A program made the translations under genes and the position numbers. Below, one piece after another: positions 15,658-24,465 of a stretch of 64,000 bases of DNA; the first letter of the stretch is position 1, and each line of letters starts with the position of its first letter. The stretch is from Lachnospiraceae bacterium (lineage in GTDB: Bacteria; Bacillota; Clostridia; Lachnospirales; Lachnospiraceae): contig CAJTEW010000002.1 of assembly GCA_910575605.1 (NCBI GenBank), forward strand, positions 202,990 to 266,989. The letters run 5' to 3'. The notes beneath the pieces are model-generated. The model had not been told where the DNA came from. It did no database searches and saw nothing but the letters and a program-made list of their open reading frames with translations.

Positions 15658-17124
15658 ATGCTATATATAGGAATTGATCTGGGGACTTCAGCCGTAAAGC
15701 TTCTGCTTATGGACGGCGAAGGAAAAATCCATAAGATTGTATCAAAAGAATATCCGTTATATTTCCCGCACCCGGGCTGGTCGGAGCAAAATCCGAAGGA
15801 CTGGTATGAGAAGACGATCGAGGGAATGGAAGAGCTGCTTTCGGAAACAGACAGGGCTCAGGTTGCAGGAATCAGCTTTGGCGGCCAGATGCACGGTCTT
15901 GTAGCGCTTGATAAGGAAGACAAGGTGATCCGTCCCGCGATTCTCTGGAATGACGGCCGGACAGGAAAAGAGACGGATTATCTGAATGAGGTAATCGGTA
16001 AGGAGAAACTTTCCGAGTATACGGCAAATATAGCCTTTGCCGGTTTTACGGCGCCCAAGCTTCTGTGGATGAGAGAAAATGAGCCGGAAAATTTTGCGAA
16101 GATTGCAAAAATTATGCTTCCGAAGGATTACCTTGCATACTGCTTAAGCGGCGTACATTGTACGGATTATTCCGACGCGTCCGGCATGCTTCTTATGGAT
16201 GTGAAAAAGAAATGCTGGTCCAGGCCTATGATGGAAATCTGCGGTGTGAAAGAGGAGCAGCTTCCGAAGCTGTATGAGAGTTATGAGGCTGTGGGTGTTC
16301 TAAAACCGGAGCTGGCAGAAAGTATGGGGCTTTCAGATAATGTTAAGATTATTGCAGGGGCGGGAGACAACGCCGCCGCCGCGGTAGGCACAGGTACTGT
16401 GGGAGACGGCATGTGCAACATTTCCCTTGGAACGTCGGGAACGATTTTTATTTCCAGTAAAACTTTTGGGGTGGATGAAAATAACGCGCTTCATTCCTTT
16501 GCTCATGCGGACGGCTGCTATCACCTTATGGGGTGCATGCTGAGCGCGGCGTCCTGTAACAAATGGTGGAGCGAGGAGATTCTAAAGACAAAGGACTTCG
16601 CCGCCGAGCAGGCGGACATTAAGAATCTGGGAAACAATCAGGTGTTTTACCTTCCCTATCTTATGGGAGAGCGTTCGCCGCATAATGACCCGAAGGCAAG
16701 AGGAACTTTTATTGGAATGACCATGGATACCACAAGAGCGGATATGACCCAGGCAGTCCTGGAGGGCGTAGCCTTCGGTCTGAGGGATTCTCTGGAGGTG
16801 GCGCGAAGCCTTGGAGTAAAAATAGACCGCACAAAGATCTGCGGCGGCGGGGCGAAAAGTCCGCTGTGGAAAAAGATGATCGCCAATATCATGAATCTTA
16901 AGGTGGATGTAATCGAAAGCGAAGAAGGCCCGGGTTACGGCGGAGCCATTTTGGCGGCAGTCGGCTGCGGCGAGTACGGAAGTGTAGAAGAAGCGGCTGG
17001 AAAGCTTGTGAAAGTGACAGACACCGTGGAGCCGGAAGAAGAACTGGTGGCAAAATATGAAGAAAGATACCAGAAGTTCAGGAAAATCTATCCGGCAGTT
17101 AAGGCTCTGTTTCAAGAAGGATAG
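15658..17124 (+). CDS. xylB: xylulokinase-family FGGY carbohydrate kinase
   Basis: A 488-residue FGGY kinase (CAGGAGGAACAT before ATG). Residues 4-13 GIDLGTSAVK form the N-terminal phosphate loop; GGQMHGLVALD and ILWNDGRTGKE hold the sugar site and catalytic Asp; GAGDNAAAAVGTG and CGGGAKSPLWKKM are the C-terminal ATP-binding signatures. These match xylulokinases in length and motifs. It closes the DUF4867-isomerase-kinase cluster. The real substrate is the ketose made by the isomerase, which may not be D-xylulose; there is no xylose isomerase here. Confidence 0.85.
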   Translation: MLYIGIDLGTSAVKLLLMDGEGKIHKIVSKEYPLYFPHPGWSEQNPKDWYEKTIEGMEELLSETDRAQVAGISFGGQMHGLVALDKEDKVIRPAILWNDGRTGKETDYLNEVIGKEKLSEYTANIAFAGFTAPKLLWMRENEPENFAKIAKIMLPKDYLAYCLSGVHCTDYSDASGMLLMDVKKKCWSRPMMEICGVKEEQLPKLYESYEAVGVLKPELAESMGLSDNVKIIAGAGDNAAAAVGTGTVGDGMCNISLGTSGTIFISSKTFGVDENNALHSFAHADGCYHLMGCMLSAASCNKWWSEEILKTKDFAAEQADIKNLGNNQVFYLPYLMGERSPHNDPKARGTFIGMTMDTTRADMTQAVLEGVAFGLRDSLEVARSLGVKIDRTKICGGGAKSPLWKKMIANIMNLKVDVIESEEGPGYGGAILAAVGCGEYGSVEEAAGKLVKVTDTVEPEEELVAKYEERYQKFRKIYPAVKALFQEG

Positions 17125-17135
17125 AAGGGCGCGCT

Positions 17136-17363
17136 TTAAGCGCACCTTTTCGGAATAAAGCAGGACAAAAGTTTCGCGGCATGCTGCAGAGGATGAAAAT
17201 CCATGCGGGGATGCCGCGAGATTTTTGTCTTCTCATATTTACAGTTTTCTTTTACATAGTCAATATCTGTCCTATCATCCAGCTCTGACAGGGCGGACAG
17301 AACGTCCCTGTAGCTGTCGTCATACCCCTCGGCAGTTGTGCCGTAGTTCTTATTTATACGCAT
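17136..17363 (-). CDS. small hypothetical protein, 75 aa
   Basis: The ATG at 17363 has a very good GGGGAGGAATTACAT site before it, and the first 50 residues (MRINKNYGTTAEGYDDSYRD and on, acidic, DRTDIDYVKENC) look like a normal small protein. The last third reads through the hairpin that terminates the xylulokinase transcript, with untypical composition, so the natural stop may have been lost. No family recognised. Confidence 0.4.
   Translation of the reverse strand: MRINKNYGTTAEGYDDSYRDVLSALSELDDRTDIDYVKENCKYEKTKISRHPRMDFHPLQHAAKLLSCFIPKRCA
17164..17229. terminator. bidirectional terminator hairpin after xylB
   Basis: GACAAAA…TCGCGGCAT pairs with ATGCCGCGA…TTTTGTC over a long interrupted stem; A-runs and T-runs flank it on both strands. 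Confidence 0.75.
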
Positions 17364-17488
17364 ATGTAATTCCTCCCCTGTTGCTGTCTGTGTATTGCAT
17401 AACCCAGAATCCCCTGACAACAGTTTCTAATTGTAGTACATTTTATCGGATAATGCAAGAGGCATCATGGAAAGTTCACAAAAATCTT

Positions 17489-18133
17489 TTATGCACGTGG
17501 ACTTGTCCTTTGGCGGGACATGTCCACCAGCTGTTTTACATGCGCCCGGATGTATGTCCAGTCCCTGGCGCGAAGCTTATCCTCCGGTACAAGGGAGCTT
17601 CCGATTCCGACTCCCAGAAATCCGGCATGAAAAAACGAAGCCATATTGCCGGCGTTCACGCCTCCCACTGCTACAAATTCCGCAGTGTTAAAAGGCCCCT
17701 TGAGACTGCGGATGTAGGAGAGAGGAAGTTCGCCGGCAGGAAACAATTTCATGATGTTCATGTCATACTTTAGGCAAAGTGAAACCTCGGACGGCGACAG
17801 TACGCCCGGGAGAACCGGAAGACCGAGTTTTTTAAACTGTAATAATAATTCTTCGCTGACAGACGGCGTCAGGAAAAAAGAGGCGCCGGCGTCGAGGCTG
17901 TTTTGCATTCTGTCTTCACTGGTCACAGTTCCGGCTCCAACCAGCAGGCCGCTGCCGAAGTTTTCCCGCAATAGACGGATCTGCTCAAATGCCTCCGGAG
18001 AATTCACGGCTATTTCCACAGCGCCTATACCTCCTTCCAATATACTTTCAACATAGGGAAGAAGAAGCGTGTTTTCGATATTCCTAAGTATGGCAATAAT
18101 GGGATGGGCTGTAACAATTTCTTTTATATCCAT
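17489..18133 (-). CDS. KDPG/KDPGal aldolase (Eda/DgoA family)
   Basis: A 214-residue class I aldolase predicted to split 2-keto-3-deoxy-6-phospho-sugar acid into pyruvate and glyceraldehyde 3-phosphate. Schiff-base Lys is K129 in MKLFPAG; Glu E40 in AVEIAVN is the general base; GAGTV (66-70) and the phosphate-binding GGVN and GVGIGSS loops are present. It is 12 bases downstream of the KDG-kinase-type gene, and both diverge from the dehydratase/ABC genes across the IclR gene, so product and substrate fit a sugar-acid pathway. With the galactonate-type dehydratase nearby, KDPGal aldolase is the likely role. Confidence 0.88.
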   Translation of the reverse strand: MDIKEIVTAHPIIAILRNIENTLLLPYVESILEGGIGAVEIAVNSPEAFEQIRLLRENFGSGLLVGAGTVTSEDRMQNSLDAGASFFLTPSVSEELLLQFKKLGLPVLPGVLSPSEVSLCLKYDMNIMKLFPAGELPLSYIRSLKGPFNTAEFVAVGGVNAGNMASFFHAGFLGVGIGSSLVPEDKLRARDWTYIRAHVKQLVDMSRQRTSPRA

Positions 18134-18145
18134 CAGTTTCTCCTT

Positions 18146-19102
18146 TCATCGTTCCGGCGGCAGCGGACTGGAGGCTAAATGATACATCAATTCCTCCCGG
18201 CCGGGCAGCCCTTCAATATCTCCCACAGTTTCCGTTGCCAGCGCGCCGCATATGGCGGCAATTCTTCCGCAGGTTTTCAGATCCTGCCCTTCAAGGATTC
18301 CGGCAAGGAATCCAGCGTTAAAAGCATCTCCCGCGCCGACAGGGTCTATAGGCGTACAGGGGTATGGCTTTATAAAGTGTGCATCTGTTTTATCGTATAC
18401 ATAGGCGCCTTCTGCGCCGTTTTTAATCGCAAGAAAAGAAAGCGAAGGAGCAATGTTCCATATCTTTGCGGCAAAACCCTCTATAGACGCTTCCCCGAAA
18501 ATAATACCGGCCTCTTTGGCGCCCAGCATAACATAATCGGAAAGTGTGATATAGCGTTTCATCAGATCTCTGTAATCCTTATTTTTCCAAAGCTTTAATC
18601 GGACATTGGGGTCAAAGCTTACCGGTATTTTTTTGGCGCGGCAAAAAACAAGAATCTTATCCAGCTCTTTTTTGCAGGCCTCGCTTAAAACAGGCGTAAT
18701 ACCTGTAAAATGAAAGAGTCTGGCGTCAGACAGAAAACGATAAGCGGCGTCAGACAGGGAGGCATGGCAAAAAGCAGAGCCGCTGCGGTAATAAAATACG
18801 GAGGTTTCGCCGTGGGAGCGGAGCTGCTTAAGCATGATTCCTGTTGCATGGCAGGAATCTAATTGCACATGGTCCGTATTTACCCCTTCTGCCTGAATCT
18901 GGCTTAATACAAATTCGCCGGGGCCGTCTTTTCCGAGACGGCTGAGCCATCCCGTGGAATGGCCTAATTTCTGGACGCCGATTAAAGTATTTGTCTCGGC
19001 CCCCGCTGCTTTGCAGCTGTAGTTGTGTTTATATTTTAACGAACCGGGAGACTCCGGGGAAAATACCATCATTGTCTCTCCAAAGGATATGAATTCGGCC
19101 AT
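18146..19102 (-). CDS. 2-keto-3-deoxygluconate/galactonate kinase, PfkB family
   Basis: A 318-residue PfkB-type kinase. FGETMMVFSP at 7-16 is the start typical of KDG kinases; GAETNTLIGVQKLG contains the sugar site; DPNVRLKLW (164-172) and GAGDAFNAGF (256-265, catalytic Asp) are the family signatures. It would phosphorylate 2-keto-3-deoxy-gluconate or -galactonate for the aldolase next to it. It sits between the aldolase and the IclR regulator on the minus strand. Confidence 0.88.
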   Translation of the reverse strand: MAEFISFGETMMVFSPESPGSLKYKHNYSCKAAGAETNTLIGVQKLGHSTGWLSRLGKDGPGEFVLSQIQAEGVNTDHVQLDSCHATGIMLKQLRSHGETSVFYYRSGSAFCHASLSDAAYRFLSDARLFHFTGITPVLSEACKKELDKILVFCRAKKIPVSFDPNVRLKLWKNKDYRDLMKRYITLSDYVMLGAKEAGIIFGEASIEGFAAKIWNIAPSLSFLAIKNGAEGAYVYDKTDAHFIKPYPCTPIDPVGAGDAFNAGFLAGILEGQDLKTCGRIAAICGALATETVGDIEGLPGREELMYHLASSPLPPER

Positions 19103-19120
19103 AACAGTTCTCTCCTGCAG

Positions 19121-19915
19121 TTAAGGTTGGAGGGGGTCAAAAAGAGAGTTTCCGAGATAGCCAAACTTATTGGATATCTCTAATGCGGCTTTGGAGATAA
19201 GCTGGCTGTAAAAATCAATTTTCTCTTCCACGGCAGGTGTATATACGCAGGAAACGCTTATAGAAGCGATACATTTTCCTGTGACGTTAAGAATCGGGCA
19301 GGCTACGCAGAACACATAATCTGTATCTTCACAGTTGTCGATGGAATATCCCCGCTCTCTGGTCTTTTGCAGTTCTTCCATGAGTGCGTCAAAGGATTTC
19401 AGCGTGTTTTTCGTGTGGGCCTGAAGAGCGCCGCCGCCCGTAATCAGGCGTATTTTTTCTATAGGATAGGTGGCCAGCATCGCTTTGCCAAGTCCGGTGC
19501 AGTGCATGGAATTTCTGTCCCCTATATTGCAGGTAGTTCTTGTAGGGGAAGTTCCTTCCACCTTGTCAAGATAGACAATCATGCCATTATTTTCAACAGC
19601 CATAAATACAGTTTCGCTTGTTTGTTCGCTGATGTTTTTTAAGTAAGGGAGCGCAATGCTGTGAATGTCATTTTTACTCAAGAATGCATTGCCTATTTCG
19701 AAGGACTTTATATCCAGAAAGTATGATTTTGAAACAGGATCAAAGGCCAGCATTTTTTTATCTACCAGCGTCTGCATAATGTCAAAAATACTGCTTTTAG
19801 GAAAATCCAGATTTTTATTGAGCTCTGCCAATGTAACAGATTCTTTTGTGTGAGCTATGTATTCCAGTATATCGACAGCTCGTGAAACAGCTTTATTGAT
19901 TTTGGGTTCTTTCAT
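19121..19915 (-). CDS. IclR-family transcriptional regulator
   Basis: A 264-residue regulator from the ATG at 19915 (AAAGGA upstream); a longer in-frame start at 20029 would extend into the operator region. The N-terminal winged helix (RAVDILEYIAHTKESVTLAE, DFPKSSIFDIMQTL) and the C-terminal effector domain (TRTTCNIGDRNSMHCTGLGK, ERGYSIDNCEDTDYVFCVA) are typical of IclR/KdgR proteins. Such proteins bind keto-sugar acids. It is located between the two arms of the cluster, with candidate operators at 19973-19990 and 20180-20197. Confidence 0.92.
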   Translation of the reverse strand: MKEPKINKAVSRAVDILEYIAHTKESVTLAELNKNLDFPKSSIFDIMQTLVDKKMLAFDPVSKSYFLDIKSFEIGNAFLSKNDIHSIALPYLKNISEQTSETVFMAVENNGMIVYLDKVEGTSPTRTTCNIGDRNSMHCTGLGKAMLATYPIEKIRLITGGGALQAHTKNTLKSFDALMEELQKTRERGYSIDNCEDTDYVFCVACPILNVTGKCIASISVSCVYTPAVEEKIDFYSQLISKAALEISNKFGYLGNSLFDPLQP

Positions 19916-19972
19916 CTTCGCAAGATCCTTTCTGTTTTGGGTGAGTATAGTGTGTCCGAAATTATATAAATA

Positions 19973-19990
19973 TATCCGTATATCCGAACA
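19973..19990. promoter_or_regulatory. candidate IclR operator, regulator side
   Basis: TATCCG-N6-CGAACA, an imperfect dyad matching TGTYCG-N6-CGRACA. A TGTCCG half-site lies 20 bases away at 19953-19958. It is in the promoter zone of the IclR-kinase-aldolase transcript. The surrounding gene-free stretch 19916-20221 is otherwise AT-rich promoter sequence. Confidence 0.5.
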
Positions 19991-20179
19991 ATATAAATAC
20001 AGTGTAGCATTTGTTGATAAAAATGTCAATGGATGTTAAAAAAAGAAAGATTAAGGCATAATGTATAAAAATAATATGATAAATCTGTGGAAAATGTCAT
20101 TTTAATGTATAAAAACAAAAAATTGGGAACAAAACATTGACTGAAAGAAGTTACTATGCTATAGTATTTACAAGCTGGT

Positions 20180-20197
20180 TGTTCGAAATAACGGACA
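20180..20197. promoter_or_regulatory. candidate IclR operator, dehydratase side
   Basis: TGTTCG-N6-CGGACA, a dyad with one degenerate pair, lies about 25 bases before the dehydratase start; a TTCGAA follows at 20201-20206. Same consensus as the site on the regulator side, so one protein probably controls both directions. Confidence 0.55.
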
Positions 20198-20221
20198 ACG
20201 TTCGAAAAAAGGAGGGAAATT

Positions 20222-21370
20222 ATGGAAATAAGAGCAGTTAAAACTTTTCAGGTAAAACCAAGATGGCTGTTTGTAAAGATTGAAACAGACGAGGGAATCA
20301 GTGGATGGGGAGAAGCGGTGCTCGAAGGGAAAGGAACGGTGGTCGAAGAAGCGGTTAAAGTATTTGCAAGAGAAATAATCGGAAAGAATCCGATGGATAT
20401 CGAGCATATTTTTCATTTGCTCTACAGAGGTTCCTTTTACCGCGGGGGCGCTATTTTGGTAAGCGCCATTAGCGGGATTGAGCAGGCGTGCTGGGATATT
20501 AAAGGAAAATACTTCAACATGCCGGTCTGGCAGATGCTTGGCGGGAGATGCAGGGACAAAGTGAGGATGTACGCCCACATTGCGCCCAACGAAGATTATG
20601 CGGACGCGGACAGGGCGGCGTTCCTTGCAAAAAAGAGGGTGAAGGATGGATTTAAGTCTCTGAAACTTCCCATGCATGCACCGATCCGCCATATTGATAC
20701 GTTTAAGACCGTTGAGAAATTTGTAGATAAATTTTCAAGAATCCGTGAAACGGTAGGTGCAGAGATTGACGTTGCCATTGATTTTCACGGAAGGGTTTCA
20801 CCGGCCATGGCGCCGATTCTCTTTAAGGAGCTGGAGCCGTTCCATCCGATGTTCATCGAGGAGCCGGTTCTTCCAGAGAACGTGGATGTGATGGCGGAGC
20901 TTGCCAGAAAAACGTCGATCCCCATTGCGACGGGAGAGAGACTGTTCACAACATGGGGATTCAGGGAAGTAATTGAAAAGCAGGCGGCGAAGGTGCTGCA
21001 GCCTGATTTGTGCCACTGCGGAGGGATATTACAGACCTTTAAGATCGCGGCAATGGGTGCAAACTATTATTGTTCTTTGGCGCCCCATAATCCGCTTGGG
21101 CCCATTGCACTGGCGGCATGTCTGCAGATTGATACATGCATTTCTAATTTTACCGCACAGGAGCATCCGACAATGGAAGAGGGTCATGATTTAGGAAAAG
21201 AGATCTTTAAAAAACCCTTTGTCATTAAAGACGGGTATATAGACATACCCCAGGGGCCTGGTCTTGGATTTGAAGTGAATGAGGATGTTGTAAAGTCTCT
21301 TGCGTATGACGGGCATTATACATGTCCGGTGGAATATTTCAGTGAGGACAATTCCCTGGGAGAATGGTAG
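20222..21370 (+). CDS. galactonate-dehydratase-like enolase-superfamily enzyme
   Basis: A 382-residue enzyme of the mandelate racemase group of the enolase superfamily. Metal ligands D187, E213 and E239 lie in DFHGRVS, FIEEPVLPEN and GERLFTTW; the H189 and APHNPLGP H289 positions match the catalytic histidines of D-galactonate dehydratase. The predicted reaction is dehydration of a sugar acid to its 2-keto-3-deoxy form. The next genes import a sugar; the divergent genes process a 2-keto-3-deoxy acid. D-galactonate is the best guess, but related acids cannot be excluded. Confidence 0.85.
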   Translation: MEIRAVKTFQVKPRWLFVKIETDEGISGWGEAVLEGKGTVVEEAVKVFAREIIGKNPMDIEHIFHLLYRGSFYRGGAILVSAISGIEQACWDIKGKYFNMPVWQMLGGRCRDKVRMYAHIAPNEDYADADRAAFLAKKRVKDGFKSLKLPMHAPIRHIDTFKTVEKFVDKFSRIRETVGAEIDVAIDFHGRVSPAMAPILFKELEPFHPMFIEEPVLPENVDVMAELARKTSIPIATGERLFTTWGFREVIEKQAAKVLQPDLCHCGGILQTFKIAAMGANYYCSLAPHNPLGPIALAACLQIDTCISNFTAQEHPTMEEGHDLGKEIFKKPFVIKDGYIDIPQGPGLGFEVNEDVVKSLAYDGHYTCPVEYFSEDNSLGEW

Positions 21371-21382
21371 GAGGTGCAATTC

Positions 21383-22291
21383 GTGTCACTACAAAGGAAG
21401 GATAAACCAAGTTTTAACAATCGGGCTTTAAATATGCGGCAGATTACTCCTTACTTATTTATCACACCGGCAATTATCGCCCTTGCTGCGCTGGTTGTAT
21501 ATCCTCTTTTATATGGGATGTATATCAGTCTCTTTGAGACAAATCTAGCAAATAAATGGAATTTTGTAGGAGTAAAGAACTATCTTTCGATTTTCAGTGA
21601 TTCTGATTTTTTTAACAGAATATGGATCACGTTAAAATTTACTTTTTTGGTTATTCTGATCCACTTTCTTCTCGGCATTCTTCTTGGAATTGCGTTAAAC
21701 CGGAAGGGAAAGACCATTACGTTTTTCCGGGTTATTTTAATTCTTCCATGGCTTATGCCGGACGTGGTGGTGGCGCTTATTTTTAAATGGCTTTTAAATC
21801 CGCTTTATGGTCTGATTAATAACGCTCTCTTAGACTGGGGAGCTATTGAAAGTAACATATCCTGGCTCAGTGATGAATTTTGGGCGTTTTTCTGCATTGT
21901 GGCGGTTGCGGTCTGGAAAGGCTATCCGCTTGTTATGGTGAATGTTCTTGCCGCTTTGCAGAGTGTATCATCGGATATTTATGAGGCTGCAAAGGTAGAC
22001 GGAGCCAGCGGCCTTCAGACACTGCTTCGAGTGATTCTGCCCAGCATTAAGCCGGTGCTGACGACAACCCTGATATTAGATACTGTATGGTGGTTTAAGC
22101 ATTATACAATTATTCAGCTGCTTACGAAAGGAGGGCCGGGAAACGATACATCCATCATCAGTATTGAAATTTACAAGCAGGCATTTGAATATTTTAAATA
22201 TGGGAAGGCGGCTGCAATTTCCGTTGTTGTATTTCTCATCTGTCTGCTGATTACAAAGCTGTACAGGAGGTTTTTGGAAAGTGAAGACTAG
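21383..22291 (+). CDS. sugar ABC transporter permease, CUT1 (MalF-type)
   Basis: A 302-residue permease; I use the GTG at 21383 because AGGAGG stands eight bases before it, whereas an earlier GTG at 21374 lies inside that site. About six membrane helices. The EAA loop EAAKVDGASGLQTLLRVILPS marks it as a CUT1 sugar importer permease. It starts right after the dehydratase and overlaps the second permease by 11 bases. Confidence 0.92.
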   Translation: MSLQRKDKPSFNNRALNMRQITPYLFITPAIIALAALVVYPLLYGMYISLFETNLANKWNFVGVKNYLSIFSDSDFFNRIWITLKFTFLVILIHFLLGILLGIALNRKGKTITFFRVILILPWLMPDVVVALIFKWLLNPLYGLINNALLDWGAIESNISWLSDEFWAFFCIVAVAVWKGYPLVMVNVLAALQSVSSDIYEAAKVDGASGLQTLLRVILPSIKPVLTTTLILDTVWWFKHYTIIQLLTKGGPGNDTSIISIEIYKQAFEYFKYGKAAAISVVVFLICLLITKLYRRFLESED

Positions 22292-23129
22292 AAGTTTAAA
22301 GAAGAAAAAGATACTTTCAGGAATCGGTACATATACAGTTTTGATTGTTATGGCTGTTATTGTGCTGATCCCAATACTGTGGATGGTATCGACCTCTGTT
22401 AAATTGGAGTCGGAAACAATCACAATACCTCCGCAGTGGATACCGGACCACCCTACGCTGGAATCTTATAAACGTCTGTGGAGTGAATACCCATTTGCAG
22501 TTTATTTTAAAAACAGTATTATTATCAGCCTTGGCGCTGTCATCTTATCCGTAGGGTTCTCGTGTCTGGCCGGATATGGAGTCACAAGATTCAGATTCAG
22601 AGGGAAGCAGTCTTTTCTTACTTTCCTGCTGGTTACACAGATGTTTCCTTCTATTATGATGCTGATTCCATACTATAAAGTCCTGAGTACTTACCAGTTA
22701 AAGGACACCTATCTGGGCATGATACTTGTATATATATCATTTACAATTCCGTTTTGCTCGTGGATGATGGTGGGATTTTTTAAGACGATACCGCTGGAGC
22801 TTGATGAGGCTGCAATTATAGACGGATGTTCAAGGTGGAGAGCCTTTCGGCAGATTGTTCTTCCCATGACGCTGCCGGGGATATCCTCATCTGCGATCTA
22901 TGCATTTATAACGGCATGGAATGAGTATATGTTTGCACAGATATTGATTAATAATCCAGAGCTTAAAACCGTACCACTCGGAATTGCAGAGCTGAATGGA
23001 TTTTACAAGATACTTTGGAATGATATGATGGCTGCATCTGTTATTGCCAGTCTGCCGCTTATAATTTTATTCGTATTTTTACAGAAATATTTTATCAGCG
23101 GGCTGACAGCAGGAGCGGTAAAACAATAA
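22281..23129 (+). CDS. sugar ABC transporter permease, CUT1 (MalG-type)
   Basis: A 282-residue partner permease with a GTG start (AGGAGGTTTTTGGAAA before it) overlapping the previous gene. Six hydrophobic helices and the EAA loop DEAAIIDGCSRWRAFRQIVLPM are visible, ending in QKYFISGLTAGAVK as in MalG-type proteins. It forms the channel with the MalF-type protein. No ATPase gene is in this operon; CUT1 importers in Firmicutes often share one encoded elsewhere. Confidence 0.92.
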   Translation: MKTRSLKKKKILSGIGTYTVLIVMAVIVLIPILWMVSTSVKLESETITIPPQWIPDHPTLESYKRLWSEYPFAVYFKNSIIISLGAVILSVGFSCLAGYGVTRFRFRGKQSFLTFLLVTQMFPSIMMLIPYYKVLSTYQLKDTYLGMILVYISFTIPFCSWMMVGFFKTIPLELDEAAIIDGCSRWRAFRQIVLPMTLPGISSSAIYAFITAWNEYMFAQILINNPELKTVPLGIAELNGFYKILWNDMMAASVIASLPLIILFVFLQKYFISGLTAGAVKQ

Positions 23130-23148
23130 GAGATAGGAGAAAATGGAA

Positions 23149-24444
23149 ATGAAAAAACGAATTTTAAGTATATTGGTTTGCATGTGTATGTTGACAGGAA
23201 TGTTTGCGGGCTGTGGAAAAAAAGAGGACGGCGGACAGCCGGATGACGGCAAAGACGGCGGGAAAGAGCAGATAGAGCTTACGATTTTATCTACTTTGGT
23301 AACGGAAAATGAAGCGCCTCTTGAGCAGGCTATGGCAGATAAATATATGGAAGAACATCCAAATGTTAAGATTAATCTGGTAGGCCAGCCGGTGAATGAA
23401 ATGGCAAAAAAGATCGTGGCCCTCAACAGTTCAGACGAGCTGCCGGATGCATTTTTTATGCCCACAGAATTTATGGCGCAGGCATACGATATGGGAATTA
23501 TTGTAGATCATGAAAAGGTTCTTGGGCAGGAGTACATTGATACCCTGAACGAAAAGGTGGTTGAATACGGTAAAATAGAAGGACAGCTTATGATGGCTCC
23601 GTGGCACGTAATTCCGGTAGGCCTTGTTTACCGCTCAGACTGGCTTGCAGATGCAAAGATGGATACAATTGAGACGATGGAAGATTTTAATGAAGCGGCG
23701 AAGGCATTTACGAAGGACGGAGCATGGGGATTCAGTATGGTCGGTACGCAGAATGGTTCAGGAGAGACAAGGTTTGTCCAGTATGTAAGGGCATTCGGTG
23801 TCAATGAGGTTTACCAGGATGATTCCGGAGCGTGGGTTTCTGACCTTATGGGAGAGAACTATAAAAAGGCGCTGCAGAGTTTTGTAGATCTGGCTGTAAA
23901 GGATGAGGTGGTTCCTCCGGGAGCAACCGAGACGGGATATCCAGAGGCATCTGCATATTTTGCAGAGGAGAAGACTGGGTTAATGATTACAGGCTCCAAT
24001 GCAATCGGCGCGATTATCAGTGCCAATCCAGAGCTTGACGGTAAGCTTAAAAGTGTGCCTATACCTTCCCAGGAAAGACATGTAACCAGCCTGCAGACCT
24101 CTGGCTATGCGATTACAACAGCCTGTGAGCATCCCGACGTACTGGCGGATTATCTGAAATTTATGACCGATAAGGAAAATGCGGTTGACTTTGCAGTACA
24201 GTCAGGGCGTCTTCCGGTTACCAAAGAGGCGTTAGAGGACGAGGCCTTTCAGACGGATGCATTTCAGGGATTTATAGACTGTATGGAGTATGCGCTGCCG
24301 CAGCCGGCATTCCCTGCATATACAGAGGTGCTGGATGTAATGGGTGAATCCTATAATACCATGATAGGTAAAGGCACCTCCATTGATGAGGCAATGAAAC
24401 AGGTGGAGAGCCGGATGAACACGATTTTAAGTGAGAATCAATAA
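23149..24444 (+). CDS. sugar ABC transporter substrate-binding lipoprotein
   Basis: A 431-residue extracellular binding protein. A signal peptide with lipobox (GMFAGC, Cys about residue 23) is followed by an acidic linker and the solute-binding fold (VTENEAPLEQAMADKYMEEH, ELPDAFFMPTEF, KTGLMITGSNAIGAI). ATG at 23149 has better spacing from AGGAG than the ATG six bases earlier. It follows the permeases directly and should deliver the sugar acid or its precursor. Confidence 0.9.
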   Translation: MKKRILSILVCMCMLTGMFAGCGKKEDGGQPDDGKDGGKEQIELTILSTLVTENEAPLEQAMADKYMEEHPNVKINLVGQPVNEMAKKIVALNSSDELPDAFFMPTEFMAQAYDMGIIVDHEKVLGQEYIDTLNEKVVEYGKIEGQLMMAPWHVIPVGLVYRSDWLADAKMDTIETMEDFNEAAKAFTKDGAWGFSMVGTQNGSGETRFVQYVRAFGVNEVYQDDSGAWVSDLMGENYKKALQSFVDLAVKDEVVPPGATETGYPEASAYFAEEKTGLMITGSNAIGAIISANPELDGKLKSVPIPSQERHVTSLQTSGYAITTACEHPDVLADYLKFMTDKENAVDFAVQSGRLPVTKEALEDEAFQTDAFQGFIDCMEYALPQPAFPAYTEVLDVMGESYNTMIGKGTSIDEAMKQVESRMNTILSENQ

Positions 24445-24465
24445 CAATAACAGAGAGAATATAAG

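Noticed and set aside
16582-17145. 187-codon minus-strand frame opposite xylB
   Set aside because: Shadow of xylB C-terminal half; no family pattern.
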